DNA from: Armatimonadota bacterium | GTDB lineage: Bacteria; Armatimonadota; Fimbriimonadia; Fimbriimonadales; Fimbriimonadaceae | Assembly: GCA_003516955.1 (NCBI GenBank) | Contig: DPBN01000345.1 | Span: 1 to 5,804 of the forward strand | DNA length: 5,804 nt | Direction: 5' to 3' | Shown here: positions 5,788-5,804 of the stretch, one piece after another | How positions within the stretch are numbered: position 1 is the stretch's first letter | How the letters are laid out: each line of letters begins with the position of its first letter | Notes under the pieces: generated by a model | Seen by the model: only the letters and a program-made list of their open reading frames with translations | The model's database searches: none | Told to the model about the DNA's origin: nothing | Translations under genes and position numbers: made by a program

Positions 5788-5804
5788 TTCCGATGAGATC
5801 GGAA
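5788..5804. repeat. Perfect 7-bp inverted repeat at the window end
   Basis: TTCCGAT (5788-5794) and ATCGGAA (5798-5804) are exact reverse complements around GAG, ending on the last base. The final AGATCGGAA equals the first nine bases of the common Illumina adapter, so this may be a sequencing remnant. Alternatively, ATG at 5793, 13 nt after GGAGG (5775-5779), could start another plus-strand gene of which only four codons are present. Neither reading is secure. Confidence 0.4.

Overview
This is a GC-rich bacterial window with dense, short-spaced genes. It may be a complete metagenomic contig, since its length is odd and it ends abruptly. The bacterial type is inferred from a CCA-encoding tRNA-Arg, factor-independent terminators, a class 1b SpeD, and a Bacillus-type (b558) succinate dehydrogenase cytochrome b. 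The mix of a stand-alone b558-type sdhC, a ThuA-like protein and a large clan GH-D-like glycosidase suggests a Planctomycetota-, Verrucomicrobiota- or Armatimonadota-like lineage. That is a weak inference; no marker gene here fixes the phylum.

Layout. Positions 53-1421 (+) hold a polyamine pair. The first gene is speD, a pyruvoyl-dependent S-adenosylmethionine decarboxylase. The second is a spermidine-synthase-family aminopropyltransferase, separated from speD by 79 nt that contain a perfect 11-bp hairpin. Positions 1422-1856 are non-coding, with a possible imperfect terminator for speE at the left and a strong terminator for the opposite strand at the right. Positions 1857-2570 (-) encode a five-helix diheme cytochrome b of succinate dehydrogenase (sdhC). 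Its terminator follows directly, so no sdhA or sdhB lies downstream. Positions 2679-3431 (+) encode a cytosolic ThuA-like protein, divergent from sdhC across a 108-nt gap and followed by a hairpin terminator. Positions 3497-3572 are tRNA-Arg(CCG). Positions 3610-5754 (+) encode a 714-aa, probably exported protein with a (beta/alpha)8 barrel resembling alpha-galactosidases. The last 50 nt may contain the start of another gene or, alternatively, a remnant of sequencing adapter.

How the genes work together. SpeD and SpeE form an obvious pathway: decarboxylated AdoMet feeds aminopropyl transfer to a di- or triamine or agmatine. The ThuA-like protein and the GH-D-like protein both point to carbohydrate metabolism, but the terminator and tRNA between them suggest separate transcription. 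SdhC belongs to respiration and has no visible partner here.

I found no CRISPR array, insertion sequence, toxin-antitoxin or defence locus. The most unusual points are the active-site departures in SpeD (Leu to Tyr), in SpeE (Tyr to Phe) and in the GH-D-like protein (no evident acid/base Asp), and the isolated sdhC.
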